This document shows, in pieces, positions 44,164-54,647 of a stretch of 64,000 nt of DNA. The stretch lies in the NCBI GenBank assembly GCA_000722615.1, contig JOKI01000004.1, positions 186,001 to 250,000 on the forward strand, in the 5' to 3' direction. The position numbers were made by a program, and so were the translations under genes. The number at the start of each line of letters is the position of its first letter. Within the stretch, counting starts at the first letter, position 1. A model generated the notes under the pieces. The model searched no databases. It was given only the letters and a program-made list of their open reading frames with translations, and was not told the DNA's origin. The DNA is from Pseudorhizobium pelagicum (GTDB lineage: Bacteria; Pseudomonadota; Alphaproteobacteria; Rhizobiales; Rhizobiaceae).

Positions 44164-44724
44164 CTACACGTCCACTTCGAAGAACCCGAGCGCCTCTTCC
44201 AGCTCTTCCTGCTCGTAACCGAAGTGAGACTGGACCACCGTCTCGAGCAGATCATAGATTTCCTTGAGTTCACCGAAAGCTTCCGCCGAGGGATTTTCAA
44301 TGGCGCTGATGGCTGAGGCTTCCAAGCCTTCGATGAGGGTATGGATGATCAGGTGCTCTTCCGCCAGCCGCTCGACAACCTTGGTCAGGCCCTCGCTGCG
44401 GCCCATCAGGGCCGGAAAGATCCATTGGTCTTCCGCCGTATGGTGGAAGGTCAGCATCTGACATTCCTGACCGCAGATGTTTCCCGAGGCGCGGATATTG
44501 CGCGTCATGTCCAGTGATGCCACTGCTGCCGCGACGTCGCCTGCGGCGCCTAGCCCGCTGGCGACCCTGTCCAGAACCTGGCGTACCTCCCGCATCTGCT
44601 GCAGATGCATGGCATGGATCATCGCCAGGCGCCGGCCGTGCTGCCGCTGCGGCGCGGTCACACCCTCGATCTTTGGGGCTTTCGGGCGCGTTGTGTCGTC
44701 CAGCAGGTTTATCGTGAATGGCAT
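44164..44724 (-). CDS. Hemerythrin-like (HHE) domain protein
   Basis: 186 residues. Candidate di-iron ligands follow the HHE pattern: His37 and His40 (MIHAMH), His94/His95 with Glu98 (FHHTAEDQ), His124 and His128 (AEEHLIIHTL), and His167 with Glu171 (SHFGYEQEE). Such proteins bind O2 or NO or handle iron. Spacing differs from classical hemerythrin, so ligand assignment is tentative. Two cysteines (NICGQEC) lie between helices. AAAGGA precedes the ATG; a start seven codons upstream is less likely. It converges with the SARP gene, stop codons six bases apart. Confidence 0.86.
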   Translation of the reverse strand: MPFTINLLDDTTRPKAPKIEGVTAPQRQHGRRLAMIHAMHLQQMREVRQVLDRVASGLGAAGDVAAAVASLDMTRNIRASGNICGQECQMLTFHHTAEDQWIFPALMGRSEGLTKVVERLAEEHLIIHTLIEGLEASAISAIENPSAEAFGELKEIYDLLETVVQSHFGYEQEELEEALGFFEVDV

Positions 44725-44795
44725 CGCTGTTCCTTTGTCACACAAGACATAGAGGACTGCTCGGAGACGTCATAGCATTGCCTGCCGATGGCCAC

Positions 44796-46241
44796 CTACC
44801 CGAGATCCTTATAGGCCGCGAGCGCACGGTCACGGGCTTCAAAATGGTCAACGAGCGGCTTGGCATAGGTCTCACCCAGCACGATACCCGCCTTTTGCAG
44901 CACGTCCTCCGGCGCTTCGAAAGGACGGTGGATGTATTTGTTGTCGAGCTTTTCCAGTTCCGGCAGGTACTTGCGGACATAATGCCCATCCGGATCAAAT
45001 TTCTCGCCCTGCAGCAGCGGATTGAAGATCCGGAAGAAGGGCGAGGCATCGGCGCCGGAGCCGGCCACCCATTGCCAGCTCGCCGCATTGTTGGCGGGAT
45101 CCGCATCGACGAGGGTGTCCCAGAACCATTCCTCGCCCTTGCGCCAGTCGATCATCAGGTCCTTGATCAGGAAGGACGCCGTGATCATCCGCACCCGGTT
45201 GTGCATATAGCCCTCCTGCCAGAGCTGACGCATGCCGGCATCGACGATTGGATAGCCGGTCTGCCCCTTCGTCCAGGCCCGGAATTGCCGCTCGTCGAAG
45301 GTCCATTGAAAGTCGTCGAAGCTCGGGTTCCAGTTCCGGGTTGCAAGCTCCGGGAACTCGACCAGCAACGTATAGCTGAAGTCTCTCCAGGCGAGCTCGC
45401 GGCGGAAGTGCGTGATCTGGGCTGGATCGACGTTGGAAAGACCGTTTGCCGCATGCCAGGCCTGGGCCGGCGAGATTTCGCCGTGGGCCAGATGAGGCGA
45501 CAGGCGGGAGGTGACCTCCAGTGCCGGAACGTCGCGGCCCGCCTTGTAGTTGCCGAGGCCTTGGTCGAGAAAGATGTTAAGGCGCTCGTGGGCCCCGGCT
45601 TCGCCAGGCGTCCAGACATCGGCGAAGGGTGCCGCCCAGTTCGGACTGACCGGCAGCAGCTTCCAGTCCTCGAGTTTCTCGGAGGCCGTGGAGACCGAAT
45701 GTCCCGCTATTGCCTCCGGTGCCGCGATCGGCTCCCGCGGCTCGCCCAGCGCCTGCAGGGCCCTCCAGAACGGCGTGAAGACGCGAAAGGGCTTGCCGGC
45801 TCCGGTGCGTACGGCCGACGGTTCGCTCAGAAGCTGGCCATGAAAGGCCTGGACTGCGACGCCCGCCTGTTTCAATGCGCGGGCGATGTCGCGGTCACGC
45901 TCGTCGCGCTCATAGCAGCGATTGAAGTAGACGGTCTCGGCACCCGCCTCAGCCGCCACCTGTGTCAGCACGTCGTCGGCCGGGCCGGAGAGAAGCAGAA
46001 GATCGCCGCCCGCTTGCTGCAGCCTCTCCTTAAGCGCCGTGAGTGAGTGATGCAGCCACCATGCCTGTGCGGCGCCTTGTGGCATGGACGAGGCGCTCGC
46101 GGCCTCACGAATGAAGAGCGCGATGACCGGCCTGCCGGTCTCGACGGCCGCGGACAGGGCGGCATTGTCGGCAAGTCGGAGATCACGGCGAAACCAGACG
46201 ATAACGGGCGAGGAGGTGTCGTCAGCCAAGATAGTCTCCAT
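44796..46241 (-). CDS. phrB: Deoxyribodipyrimidine photolyase (CPD class I)
   Basis: Repairs cyclobutane pyrimidine dimers with blue light, using FAD and an antenna pigment. 481 residues. The N-terminal antenna domain starts IVWFRRDLRLADNAAL; the FAD domain has GQTGYPIVDAGMRQLWQEGYMHNRVRMITASFLIKDLMIDWRKGEEWFWDTLVDAD, the family signature with the Trp and Asn residues of the repair site, and ASWQWVAGSGADASPFFRIFNP. It lies just downstream of moeA on the same strand after 41 bases and could be co-transcribed, though GAGAGAG gives it its own ribosome site. Confidence 0.95.
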   Translation of the reverse strand: METILADDTSSPVIVWFRRDLRLADNAALSAAVETGRPVIALFIREAASASSMPQGAAQAWWLHHSLTALKERLQQAGGDLLLLSGPADDVLTQVAAEAGAETVYFNRCYERDERDRDIARALKQAGVAVQAFHGQLLSEPSAVRTGAGKPFRVFTPFWRALQALGEPREPIAAPEAIAGHSVSTASEKLEDWKLLPVSPNWAAPFADVWTPGEAGAHERLNIFLDQGLGNYKAGRDVPALEVTSRLSPHLAHGEISPAQAWHAANGLSNVDPAQITHFRRELAWRDFSYTLLVEFPELATRNWNPSFDDFQWTFDERQFRAWTKGQTGYPIVDAGMRQLWQEGYMHNRVRMITASFLIKDLMIDWRKGEEWFWDTLVDADPANNAASWQWVAGSGADASPFFRIFNPLLQGEKFDPDGHYVRKYLPELEKLDNKYIHRPFEAPEDVLQKAGIVLGETYAKPLVDHFEARDRALAAYKDLG

Positions 46242-46282
46242 CGAATGCTCTCTCTCGACTACGCCGGGAGGATCGAGACAGA

Positions 46283-47497
46283 TCAGGGCCTTAGCAGAAG
46301 AATGGGGCAGGGCGCGCCTGCCGCCAGAGCCGGGGCGTGCGGCGGGCGGACGATCAGCGCGTCCGACGTCGCGAACACCTTCATCATCGAGGAGTCCTGC
46401 TTGCGATAGGGATCCGCGACCAGATTGCCCCCTTCGTCCGGCGTCAGTGTCGCCCGAAGGTAGTCCTGTCGCTGATCATTGGACGCAAGCTCACGGGCTG
46501 CGAAAGCCTGCGCCTCGCGTCGTCGCTGAGGAAGGTGGGCCAGGGTCCGTACCAGCGGCTCCAGGAACAGGAGGCTGCAGACGAGGCTGGCAACCGGATT
46601 TCCAGGCAGGCCGAGAACCTGCATCTCGCCCAGCGACCCCACCATCAGCGGCTTGCCGGGACGCATGGCGATCCGCCAGAAGTCGAGCTCCATGCCGGCC
46701 GCCTTGAGGGTCGACTGCACGAGGTCGTGGTCACCGACGGAGGCGCCGCCGAGCGTGACGAGGACATCGGCATTCGCCTTGCGGGCCATATCGACGGCGG
46801 CGGAAATACTGTCGCGATTGTCGCGGACAATGCCGAGATCCAGAACCTCGGCACCATTGTCCTCAACCAGCGCCCGGACGCCAAAGCTGTTGGAGGCGAT
46901 GATCTGGCCTGCGGCTGGGATGCTTCCCGGAACGAGGAGTTCGTCGCCGGTGGCAAGAATGGCCACCAGCGGCTTGCGGTAGACCGTGAGCCGTGGATGG
47001 TTCATGGCCGCGGCGACCGTGAGATGCGTGTAGTCGAGCCGGGTGGCCTGCGGCAGTACCGTCTCGCCTTCGGTGAAATCCTGCCCACGCGGACGGATAT
47101 GCCGGCCGACGGTAACGGCAAACTTCGTCCGGATCCTCTGACCGTCGAGCGGTTCGGCATCCTCCTGGATCAGGATGGTGTCGGCGCCTTCCGGTACCGG
47201 AGCGCCGGTGAAGATCCGCACCGCCTGTCCGGCATCGACGCTTCCTTCGAAGGGATGGCCGGCGGCGGCAGTGCCTATCACCGATAGTTCGGCACCGATC
47301 TGCGGCGCATCGGCGGCGCGCAGCGCATAGCCATCCATGGCCGAGGCGTCGAAGGGCGGTTGCGTCAGGCGTGCCGCAAGCGGTGCGGCCAGCACGCGAC
47401 TGTTAGCGTCGGCGAGCGAGACATCCTGCGTGGCCTCGACCGGGCGGGCCCGCGCCAACAGTCTGGCTTTCGCCTCGGAGACCGGGAGCAGGGCCAC
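46283..47497 (-). CDS. moeA: Molybdopterin molybdenumtransferase
   Basis: Inserts molybdate into adenylated molybdopterin. 404 residues in four subdomains. FDASAMDGYALR near residue 50, VRIFTGAPVPEGADTIL, and VTLGGASVGDHDLVQ (the GGxSxG(D) loop), plus MRPGKPLMVG and GLPGNPVASLV are the diagnostic blocks. It begins one base after the moaC stop and is the last gene of the ppiD-trpD-trpC-moaC-moeA row. Confidence 0.96.
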   Translation of the reverse strand: MALLPVSEAKARLLARARPVEATQDVSLADANSRVLAAPLAARLTQPPFDASAMDGYALRAADAPQIGAELSVIGTAAAGHPFEGSVDAGQAVRIFTGAPVPEGADTILIQEDAEPLDGQRIRTKFAVTVGRHIRPRGQDFTEGETVLPQATRLDYTHLTVAAAMNHPRLTVYRKPLVAILATGDELLVPGSIPAAGQIIASNSFGVRALVEDNGAEVLDLGIVRDNRDSISAAVDMARKANADVLVTLGGASVGDHDLVQSTLKAAGMELDFWRIAMRPGKPLMVGSLGEMQVLGLPGNPVASLVCSLLFLEPLVRTLAHLPQRRREAQAFAARELASNDQRQDYLRATLTPDEGGNLVADPYRKQDSSMMKVFATSDALIVRPPHAPALAAGAPCPILLLRP

Positions 47498-47498
47498 G

Positions 47499-47993
47499 TC
47501 AGCCGTCCGTCCGATTGTAGGTGCCGGACTTGCCGCCGGTCTTCTCGACGAGCCGGATGCCGCCGATCGCCATGCCCTTGTCGGCGGCCTTGGCCATGTC
47601 GTAGATCGTCAGGCAGGCGACGGAGACGGCTGTCAGCGCCTCCATCTCCACGCCGGTCTTGCCGGTCAGCTTTGCCGTGGCGGAGACCCGCAGACCGGGG
47701 AGGGCGGGATCCTCGACAATCTCGACGGCCACCTTGGTCAGCATCAGCGGATGGCAGAGCGGGATAAGGTCGGCAGTTTTCTTGGCAGCCATGATGCCGG
47801 CAAGCCGTGCCGTGCCGATGACGTCGCCCTTCTTGGCATTGCCTTCGCGGATCAGGGCCAGCGTCTCCGGAAGCATCCGCACGCAGCCTTCCGCGGTCGC
47901 ACTCCGCTCCGTGTCCGCCTTGCCGCCGACATCGACCATATTGGCCTCGCCGGAAGCGCCGAGATGGGTGAGGGTGCCGTTCTTCGCCATCAC
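47499..47993 (-). CDS. moaC: Cyclic pyranopterin monophosphate synthase
   Basis: Works after MoaA in the first stage of molybdenum cofactor synthesis. 164 residues. Blocks [37 protein letters not shown] and [21 protein letters not shown], with catalytic Asp and Lys residues near the C-terminal [19 protein letters not shown]. Its ATG overlaps the trpC stop by four bases, so tryptophan and molybdopterin genes are coupled here, as in other rhizobia. Confidence 0.97.
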   Translation of the reverse strand: MMAKNGTLTHLGASGEANMVDVGGKADTERSATAEGCVRMLPETLALIREGNAKKGDVIGTARLAGIMAAKKTADLIPLCHPLMLTKVAVEIVEDPALPGLRVSATAKLTGKTGVEMEALTAVSVACLTIYDMAKAADKGMAIGGIRLVEKTGGKSGTYNRTDG

Positions 47994-48805
47994 TCGGCCG
48001 CCACGGAGGCCGTGTCACCGTTCAACAGCATCCGTGTGGCCTTGGCCACATCGTCCTGCCGCATCAGGCTCTCGCCGACGAGGAAGGTGACGATGCCGGA
48101 TTTCTGCAGGCGCAGGCAGTCGGCATGGGTGAAAATGCCGCTTTCGCCGACCAGAAGCCGGTCATCGGGAACCATTTTTGCAAGCTTTTCCGAGGTGTCG
48201 AGGCTCACCTCGAAGGTCCGCAGGTTGCGGTTGTTGATGCCGATCAGCGGTGAGGAAAGCTTGAGCGCCCGCTCGGTTTCCTGCTCATCATGAACCTCGA
48301 CGAGCACGTCCATCCCGAGAGCGAAGGCTTCATCTTCGAGCATCCGCGCTTGATCGTCGCCGAGAGAGGCCATGATCAGCAGAATGCAGTCGGCACCCCA
48401 GGCGCGCGCCTCGTGGATCTGGTAGGTGTCGAACATGAAATCCTTGCGCAGAGCCGGCAGGAAGCAGGCCTCGCGCGCGGCACCGAGAAACTCCGGCGCG
48501 CCCTGGAAGCTCGGGGCGTCGGTCAGGACGGAGAGGCAGGTCGCGCCGCCCTCGGCATAGGCCGCCGCCAGTGCCGGCGGATCGAAGTCCGGGCGGATCA
48601 ATCCCTTGGACGGGCTGGCCTTCTTGATCTCGGCGATGAGGCCGAAGGAACCGTCGGCCTGCTTGGCCTTCAGCGCCCGATAGAATCCGCGCGGCGCCGT
48701 CTGGTCCGCGGCCATGGCCTTCAGGTCGGCAAGCGATGTCGTGGCCTTTGCGGCCTCGATTTCCTCACGCTTGTAGATTTCGATCTTCTTCAGGATGTCC
48801 GTCAT
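47990..48805 (-). CDS. trpC: Indole-3-glycerol phosphate synthase
   Basis: Closes the indole ring from CdRP in tryptophan synthesis. 271 residues, a single TIM barrel without the TrpF fusion. Catalytic segments are [15 protein letters not shown] (Glu and Lys), [47 protein letters not shown] and [13 protein letters not shown]. It starts nine bases after trpD. Confidence 0.97.
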   Translation of the reverse strand: MTDILKKIEIYKREEIEAAKATTSLADLKAMAADQTAPRGFYRALKAKQADGSFGLIAEIKKASPSKGLIRPDFDPPALAAAYAEGGATCLSVLTDAPSFQGAPEFLGAAREACFLPALRKDFMFDTYQIHEARAWGADCILLIMASLGDDQARMLEDEAFALGMDVLVEVHDEQETERALKLSSPLIGINNRNLRTFEVSLDTSEKLAKMVPDDRLLVGESGIFTHADCLRLQKSGIVTFLVGESLMRQDDVAKATRMLLNGDTASVAAE

Positions 48806-48814
48806 CGACCGACC

Positions 48815-49831
48815 TCAGTGTTTTTCGTTGGAAACGGCAACCAGCCTGTCGAGCGCTGCGGCAGCGTCGCCGCTGTCGAGGGCGCGGGTGGCAACCTGCA
48901 TGCCTTCGCCAATGTCGGCCGCCTTGCCTGCCACGACAAGTGCAGCTGCGGCATTGCACAGCGATATGTCGCGGTAGGCGTTGCGGGCGCCGCTGAGCAC
49001 CGCGCGAAGTGCTGCGGCATTGGCCGTGCCGTCACCGCCCTTGAGGTCTGCGAGTACTGCGTGAGGAACCCCGAAGTCCGCCGGTGTCAGGTCGAAGCTG
49101 CGGATCTGACCATCCTCCAGGGCCACGACATTGGTGGTGCCGGTGGTGGTGATCTCGTCCATGCCGTCGCCGTAGACGACCCACACGCGCTCGGAGCCCA
49201 GGTCGCGCAGCACTTCGGCAATCGGCATCAGCCAGCGCGGCGAGAACACGCCGAGCAGTTGACGCTTGGCGCCTGCCGGGTTGGAGAGGGGGCCGAGAAT
49301 GTTGAAGATCGTCCTCGTGCCGAGTTCGACACGTGTGGGGCCGACGTGGCGCATGGCCGAATGATGCATCGAGGCGAACATGAAGCCGATCCCGGCCTCG
49401 GCGATGCAGCGGCCGATCCTGTCGGCGCCGATTTCCAGGTTGACGCCGAGCGCGGAGAGCGCATCGGCGGCGCCTGACTTGGAGCTCAGGGCCCGGTTGC
49501 CGTGCTTGGCGACGGGCACGCCGCAGCCGGCGACGATCAGCGATGCCAGCGTCGAGATATTATAGGTGCCCGTCCCGTCGCCGCCCGTGCCGACGATGTC
49601 GACGGCATGTGCCGGTGCCTTCACCGGAAGCATCTTGGCACGCATGGTGGTGACGGCGCCGGCGATCTCGTCGACCGTTTCGCCGCGCACGCGCAGCGCC
49701 ATCAGGAAGGCGCCGATCTGTGCGGGCGTCGCTTCGCCCGACATCAGGATCTCGAAGGCCTGGCGTGCCTCGTCGCGGGTGAGGCTGTGGCCGTCGGCGA
49801 CCTTGGCGATCAGTGGCTTCAGTTCGGCCAT
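48815..49831 (-). CDS. trpD: Anthranilate phosphoribosyltransferase
   Basis: Joins anthranilate to PRPP. 338 residues. [21 protein letters not shown] is the PRPP/Mg site, followed by [23 protein letters not shown] and the anthranilate-channel segment [37 protein letters not shown]. No TrpG fusion. It lies 16 bases after ppiD. trpE/G, trpF, trpA and trpB are not in the window. Confidence 0.97.
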   Translation of the reverse strand: MAELKPLIAKVADGHSLTRDEARQAFEILMSGEATPAQIGAFLMALRVRGETVDEIAGAVTTMRAKMLPVKAPAHAVDIVGTGGDGTGTYNISTLASLIVAGCGVPVAKHGNRALSSKSGAADALSALGVNLEIGADRIGRCIAEAGIGFMFASMHHSAMRHVGPTRVELGTRTIFNILGPLSNPAGAKRQLLGVFSPRWLMPIAEVLRDLGSERVWVVYGDGMDEITTTGTTNVVALEDGQIRSFDLTPADFGVPHAVLADLKGGDGTANAAALRAVLSGARNAYRDISLCNAAAALVVAGKAADIGEGMQVATRALDSGDAAAALDRLVAVSNEKH

Positions 49832-49847
49832 GTCGTCCTCACCTTCC

Positions 49848-51737
49848 TCAGCGGATCGTGCTCGTCACCTGATCGGCGACCGCCTGATTGATCGACACGC
49901 CGTAGTCGTTCTGAAGACGGTTGACCATCTGGTCGAGCATGTCGTCGCCGGCGGCTTCCGCCAGTTGCTGCAGTGCCTGGTCATCGGCACCGGCTTCTGC
50001 CGGCGACTGCTGCGCGTCTGTCACGGTGATCAGCAGCCGGCTTCCACCATCGGCACCCACCGCTGTCGTCACCAGTCCGACCGGGCCGGCAAATACGGCC
50101 GAGACGGCTTCCGGACCGAAGATGGCGTCCTGGCCGTTGCGGCGCAGGCCCTGCTTCGTCTCGACGACAATGCCGAGATCTTCCGCGACGGCTGCAAGCG
50201 TCTCGCCGCCCTCGACCCGCTCCTTCAGCTGGGTGGCGCGGGCGCCAAGCGCTTCGCTCTGCTGTTCCGCCGTCCAGTCGGTGACCACCTGCTCGCGAAC
50301 TTCGTCGAGCGTGCGGTCGCGTTCCGGAAGCACTTCTTTGACTTCAAACCAGACGTAGCCGTTATTGCCGAGCGAGACCGGGAGCGGCTGCGCGCCCGGT
50401 TCCGTCCGGAAAACTTCAGTCAGAAGCGTCTCCGCAGCCGGCAGGGTCTCCAGCCTGTCGCCCTGCTGGTCGTTGCCCGATGCGTCGACCGTCACTGTCG
50501 CGACGTTGAGGTTCAGTTCCTTCGCGGCTTCCTCGAGAGTGGCACCCGTGGCGCGGATGTCCTCGAAGCGATCATGGGCATTCATGACTTCCTGTGACGC
50601 CGCGGACAGTGCCATCTGTTCGCGGATGTCGCCTTCAACATCCTCGAACGAGCTGGTCGTCTCCGAAGTGATGTTGGTGACGCGCAGGATGACCGGGCCG
50701 AAGGCGCCGTCGATGACATCGGTGGTGCCGCCTTCGGTGGACACTGCAAATGCGGCCTCGGCGAGGGCAGGGTCGGGCATGTTTTCCCGGCTGAAGTCGC
50801 CGAGGAGCACATCGCTTGCAGTCTTGCCCTGATCGGCGACCAATTGATCGAACGTCCTGCTGCTGTCGCGCAACTGTTCTGCAGCGGCTTCGGCCATCTC
50901 GCGGTTCGGATAGTTCAGTTGTTCAATCGTGCGCGTGCCACGGGTGGTGAAGCTGTCTTTCCGGCGCTCATATTCCGCACGGGCTTCCTCCTCCGTGATC
51001 GAAGAGGCGTCGGCCAGATCGGACGGCTCCAGGGTCACATAGGTGAAGGTGCGGTAATCCGGCGCGCGGTAGCGGGCCTTCACCCCCTCGAACCAGGCGG
51101 CGAGAACGTCGTCGGTGGGCATCTTCACCGGATCGATATTGGCGTTCGACAGAAGCAGGTAATCGACGCTGCGGGTCTCGTCGCGGTACTGCTTCAGCGC
51201 CTCGAGCATGACCTGTGGCGGCTGGAAGCCGTCCGAGACGGCCTCTACGACCTGGCTGCGGACCGCCACCTTGCTGCGCTCCATGATGTAGTCGTCTTCG
51301 CGAAGGCCGGCATTGTTCAGGCGCGACCTGAAGAGATTGCGGTCGAACTGGCCATTGCTGCCCTGGAACGCGGGGTCTTCCGCGATCAGCATCGCCAGCC
51401 GGTCTTGCGACAGGCCGAGCCCCATGTCTTCCGACAGCTGGTCGAGTGCGGCGCCGGCGGCGAGTTGCGAGTAGACCTGCTGGTCGATCCCGAAGGCGCG
51501 CACCTGGTCCGGCGTCAGCTGCATGCCGAACTGGCGGCTGATGCCGGCAACCTGCCGCTGATAGGCAATCGCGAATTCCTGCGTCGAGACCTCCTGGTCG
51601 CCGACCGTCATGACGGTGTTGGCGTCGGTGGCGACAAGCGAAGTGGAAATACCCCAGACGGCAAAGGATGCGACCAAGAGCAGAAGAAGAGCCTTGGCGA
51701 CCCAGGTGCGGGAAGCATTTCGGAGGGAATTGAGCAT
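49848..51737 (-). CDS. ppiD: PpiD-like membrane-anchored peptidylprolyl isomerase
   Basis: 629 residues. A single N-terminal membrane helix ([18 protein letters not shown], about 13-32) anchors it in the inner membrane with the rest in the periplasm. A SurA-N-like chaperone region (about 40-190, [21 protein letters not shown]) precedes a parvulin-type PPIC domain (about 240-365) and a second helical/PPIC-like region. PpiD helps proteins leaving the Sec channel to fold; the parvulin motif is weakly kept, so chaperone action is more certain than isomerase action. First gene of the trp-mo row. Confidence 0.9.
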   Translation of the reverse strand: MLNSLRNASRTWVAKALLLLLVASFAVWGISTSLVATDANTVMTVGDQEVSTQEFAIAYQRQVAGISRQFGMQLTPDQVRAFGIDQQVYSQLAAGAALDQLSEDMGLGLSQDRLAMLIAEDPAFQGSNGQFDRNLFRSRLNNAGLREDDYIMERSKVAVRSQVVEAVSDGFQPPQVMLEALKQYRDETRSVDYLLLSNANIDPVKMPTDDVLAAWFEGVKARYRAPDYRTFTYVTLEPSDLADASSITEEEARAEYERRKDSFTTRGTRTIEQLNYPNREMAEAAAEQLRDSSRTFDQLVADQGKTASDVLLGDFSRENMPDPALAEAAFAVSTEGGTTDVIDGAFGPVILRVTNITSETTSSFEDVEGDIREQMALSAASQEVMNAHDRFEDIRATGATLEEAAKELNLNVATVTVDASGNDQQGDRLETLPAAETLLTEVFRTEPGAQPLPVSLGNNGYVWFEVKEVLPERDRTLDEVREQVVTDWTAEQQSEALGARATQLKERVEGGETLAAVAEDLGIVVETKQGLRRNGQDAIFGPEAVSAVFAGPVGLVTTAVGADGGSRLLITVTDAQQSPAEAGADDQALQQLAEAAGDDMLDQMVNRLQNDYGVSINQAVADQVTSTIR

Positions 51738-51867
51738 TGCCTACGTACCTTACAACATGTCCGACCGCCGGATCAGGCGGGATGATCGACTGTCTCTAGA
51801 ACAATCCATGACAGAATTGAAGGCATGCGAATGCAAAAGCGGGTGAGGCGGGCACTTTGCGCGCTGA

Positions 51868-52749
51868 CTAGGGATTTAAGCCGAGACGCCGGATCAGCGA
51901 GGCCGCATCGGCCGGCGCCCGCACCTTGGCATCGTTGTCGAAATACACATAGACGTCACGGCCTCCAGGCCGTGGGGATGAGGCCTGTAGCACGCGCTTT
52001 GCCTGGCTTGGGTCCTCGCCACGCGCCCACGCGCTTACCAGCGCGGCCCAGTTGTCCAGCGCACCGTCGTCGTATCCGCTGACATAAAGCTCCTGCGCGC
52101 CGTGCAGCCGACAGTAGACGAAGTCGGCAGTGAGATCCATCAGCAGCGGCCATTCCACCGTATCTGCAACGACAAGAGCGGCACCGTAATGGCGCAGCAT
52201 CTCGATGAACTCCGCACAGGCAAAGCTCTCGTGTCGGATCTCGAAGGCATGCCGCAGAGGACGGCTGGTGTCGGTCTCGGTCGCGGAGCGGCCGTCGAGG
52301 CGCGCGTCGTGCTTGCGGGCAAGAGCTGCGGCTTCCTCCGTATCCTTTGGAAGCAGCTTGAGAAAGGTCTCGAATCGCGTCGGGTCGAACCGCATGCGGG
52401 GCGGAAACTGCCAGAGGACAGGACCGAGCTTGTGACGCAGGTTGAGGAGGCCGGAGGCAAGGTAGTTGGCAAGCGGGATCTCGACATCCCGCAGGCGCTT
52501 CATGTGGGTGATGTAGCGGGATCCCTTGACGGCAAACACGAAGTCGTCCGGGGTCGTCTCCCGCCAGGTGTCGAAGTCCCGGGGCATCTGCAGCCCGTAG
52601 AAGGTGCCGTTGATCTCGATGCTCGGAAAACTCGATGCGGCATAGCCGAGTTCCCGCTTCTGGGTCAGGCCCTTCGGATAGAACACGCCCCGCCAGGGCT
52701 TGTAGGTCCAGCCGGAGATGCCGATGCGAATAGCGCCTGCCGTGCTCAT
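51868..52749 (-). CDS. DUF72 family protein
   Basis: 293 residues. The N-terminus IRIGISGWTYKPWRGVFYPKGL and the blocks FPSIEINGTFYGLQ, FVFAVKGSRYITHMKRL, GPVLWQFPPRMRFDPTRFETFLKLLP, HAFEIRHESF and YVYFDNDAKV define DUF72 (YecE-like), a TIM-barrel family of unknown function. The start is at an ATG with GGGAC about 7 bases upstream, 20 codons inside the longest frame. Neighbours do not suggest a role. Confidence 0.9.
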   Translation of the reverse strand: MSTAGAIRIGISGWTYKPWRGVFYPKGLTQKRELGYAASSFPSIEINGTFYGLQMPRDFDTWRETTPDDFVFAVKGSRYITHMKRLRDVEIPLANYLASGLLNLRHKLGPVLWQFPPRMRFDPTRFETFLKLLPKDTEEAAALARKHDARLDGRSATETDTSRPLRHAFEIRHESFACAEFIEMLRHYGAALVVADTVEWPLLMDLTADFVYCRLHGAQELYVSGYDDGALDNWAALVSAWARGEDPSQAKRVLQASSPRPGGRDVYVYFDNDAKVRAPADAASLIRRLGLNP

Positions 52750-52839
52750 GCCGTCCCACGTCTCACCACAAAAGCAGCCGGATCCCCCGACGTCGTTCGG
52801 GTCAATCAAACGTCGTCTGCGCGGCTATGTTCCCGGCGC

Positions 52840-53187
52840 CTATTTGGTGAAGATGAAGAAGGCGCCGAGGGCGATGAAGGCAAAGCCGACGCCCTGTTTC
52901 CAGTGGAACGCCTCGCCAAGATAGAAGACGGAGAAGAGGACGAAGACGGAAAGCGTGATGATTTCCTGGATGGTCTTCAACTGCGCGGCATTGAAATAGC
53001 CGTAGCCGATGCGGTTGGCGGGAACCTGGAAGCAGTATTCGAAGAAGGCGATCCCCCAGCTGACGAGGATCACCAGATAAAGCGCCTCCGTCTTGAACTT
53101 CAGATGCCCGTACCAGGCGAAGGTCATGAAGACGTTCGAAAGGACCAGAAGACCAATGGTGGCGAACGGGACGGCAGTGGAGGACAT
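52840..53187 (-). CDS. DUF486 (DMT-like) small membrane protein
   Basis: 115 residues, four transmembrane helices. FATIGLLVLSNVFMTFAWYGHLKF and WGIAFFEYCFQVPANRIGYGYFNAAQLKTIQEIITLSVF identify DUF486, a drug/metabolite-transporter-like family without known substrate. It begins at an internal ATG because the first 39 codons of the longer frame are polar and unlike the family. No good ribosome site is visible. It lies downstream and divergent of the MFS gene. Confidence 0.88.
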   Translation of the reverse strand: MSSTAVPFATIGLLVLSNVFMTFAWYGHLKFKTEALYLVILVSWGIAFFEYCFQVPANRIGYGYFNAAQLKTIQEIITLSVFVLFSVFYLGEAFHWKQGVGFAFIALGAFFIFTK

Positions 53188-53384
53188 GGGAATGGGTATC
53201 CGCTGATGATGTGCGCAAGCGCAACCATGTTCCGATGAGTCGGGCAAGGGGCGAGGCTGGTCCGGCGCTTGTTGCCGCCGTACCGCAGGCGCCGGTTCTG
53301 ACATTGGCGCCCCTTCCGGCAGCTGATAGGAGGGCGGATCAGCATGCAGACGATCGGCACCAATCTGCCGGCGACCGATTGCAA

Positions 53385-54647
53385 ATGGACCCCGCCGTGA
53401 ATGAAACCTCTTCCCATGTGCAGTCGGCCGATACCTCCGGACCTGCGCAATCCGACGCCGGCGGCGCCTCGAGACGTCTGCTGCTGGGGGCGAGCCTTGT
53501 CCTGATCGCGTTCAATCTCCGGCCGCTTTTCTCGAGCGCTTCCGCGCTGCTGCCAGAAATTCGCTCGGAGTTGGGGCTTGGCGCCGTCGGTGCCGGCCTC
53601 CTGACAACTCTGCCGGTCGTCTGCCTCGGCGCCTTTTCGCCGCTTGCGCCGCGTCTTGCCCAGCGGCTGGGAACAGAGCGGACCCTGCTGGCGGTGGTGC
53701 TGATGCTCGCCCTCGGGACCGCCATGCGCGGCGTGCCGTCGCTCACTTTACTCTTCCTCGGCACCGCGATAGCCGGCGCCTGCATCGCCGTCGGCAATGT
53801 TCTGCTGCCCGGTCTGGTGAAGCGGGACTTCCCGGACCGCACCGCGCTGATGACCGGCCTCTACACGATGGCGCTGTGCGGCGGCGCGGCAGGGGCCGCG
53901 GGGCTGACGTTGCCGATCGAGCATGCCCTCGGCAATTCCCTCGGCGCAGCACTCGCCGTCTGGGCGCTGCCGCCGGCCATTGCCGCCGTGGTCTGGTTGC
54001 CGCAGGTGCTGATGTCGAAGACCGTCGTAACGGCAGGCAGGGTGCGGGTGCGGGGGCTTTGGACGGACAGGCTTGCCTGGCAGGTGACATTGTTCATGGG
54101 CCTTCAGTCCGCCCTGGCCTACTGCGTCTTCGGCTGGCTCGTGCCGATCCTGCGCGAACGGGGGCTCGACGGCGTTGCTGCGGGCGGTATCGTTTCGGTC
54201 TCGGTGATGGTGCAGGCGGCCGCCTGCCTGGTGGTGCCCCACATTGCCGTGCGGGGCAGGGACCAGCGCGTGATCAACGCGGTGCTTTGCCTGTTTTCGG
54301 TCGGCGCACTCCTCGGTCTGCTGTTTGCACCGCTGTCGACCGTCTGGATCTGGGCCGTGCTGCAGGGGATCGGGCAGGGCGGACTGATTGCGGCGGCCAT
54401 GACCACCATCGTGCTCCGGTCGCCAGATTCGCTGATCGCCTCGCATCTTTCGGGCATGGCGCAGTGCGTCGGTTATCTGCTGGCCTCGATCGGGCCGCTG
54501 ATCGTCGGCCTCATCCGAGGCTGGACCGGCAGTTTTGCGACCTGCGGCGTGCTCTTCGTCGCGCTGGGTCTGGGCGCGGCCTGGTGCGGCTGGCGCGCGG
54601 GGCGCACCGCCTATGTGCAGGTCGAGACCGACGGCCCTGTCGACTGA
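53385..54647 (+). CDS. MFS transporter, CynX/NimT-like
   Basis: 420 residues with twelve predicted helices. LIAFNLRPLFSSASALLPEIRSELGLG is the N-terminal signature of the cyanate/2-nitroimidazole (CynX/NimT) branch of the major facilitator family; substrates are only partly known there. The start is uncertain: the ATG of MDPAVNETS lacks a clear ribosome site, and an upstream extension of 58 codons is polar and unlikely. It converges with the ProW-like gene, stop codons touching. Confidence 0.87.
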   Translation: MDPAVNETSSHVQSADTSGPAQSDAGGASRRLLLGASLVLIAFNLRPLFSSASALLPEIRSELGLGAVGAGLLTTLPVVCLGAFSPLAPRLAQRLGTERTLLAVVLMLALGTAMRGVPSLTLLFLGTAIAGACIAVGNVLLPGLVKRDFPDRTALMTGLYTMALCGGAAGAAGLTLPIEHALGNSLGAALAVWALPPAIAAVVWLPQVLMSKTVVTAGRVRVRGLWTDRLAWQVTLFMGLQSALAYCVFGWLVPILRERGLDGVAAGGIVSVSVMVQAAACLVVPHIAVRGRDQRVINAVLCLFSVGALLGLLFAPLSTVWIWAVLQGIGQGGLIAAAMTTIVLRSPDSLIASHLSGMAQCVGYLLASIGPLIVGLIRGWTGSFATCGVLFVALGLGAAWCGWRAGRTAYVQVETDGPVD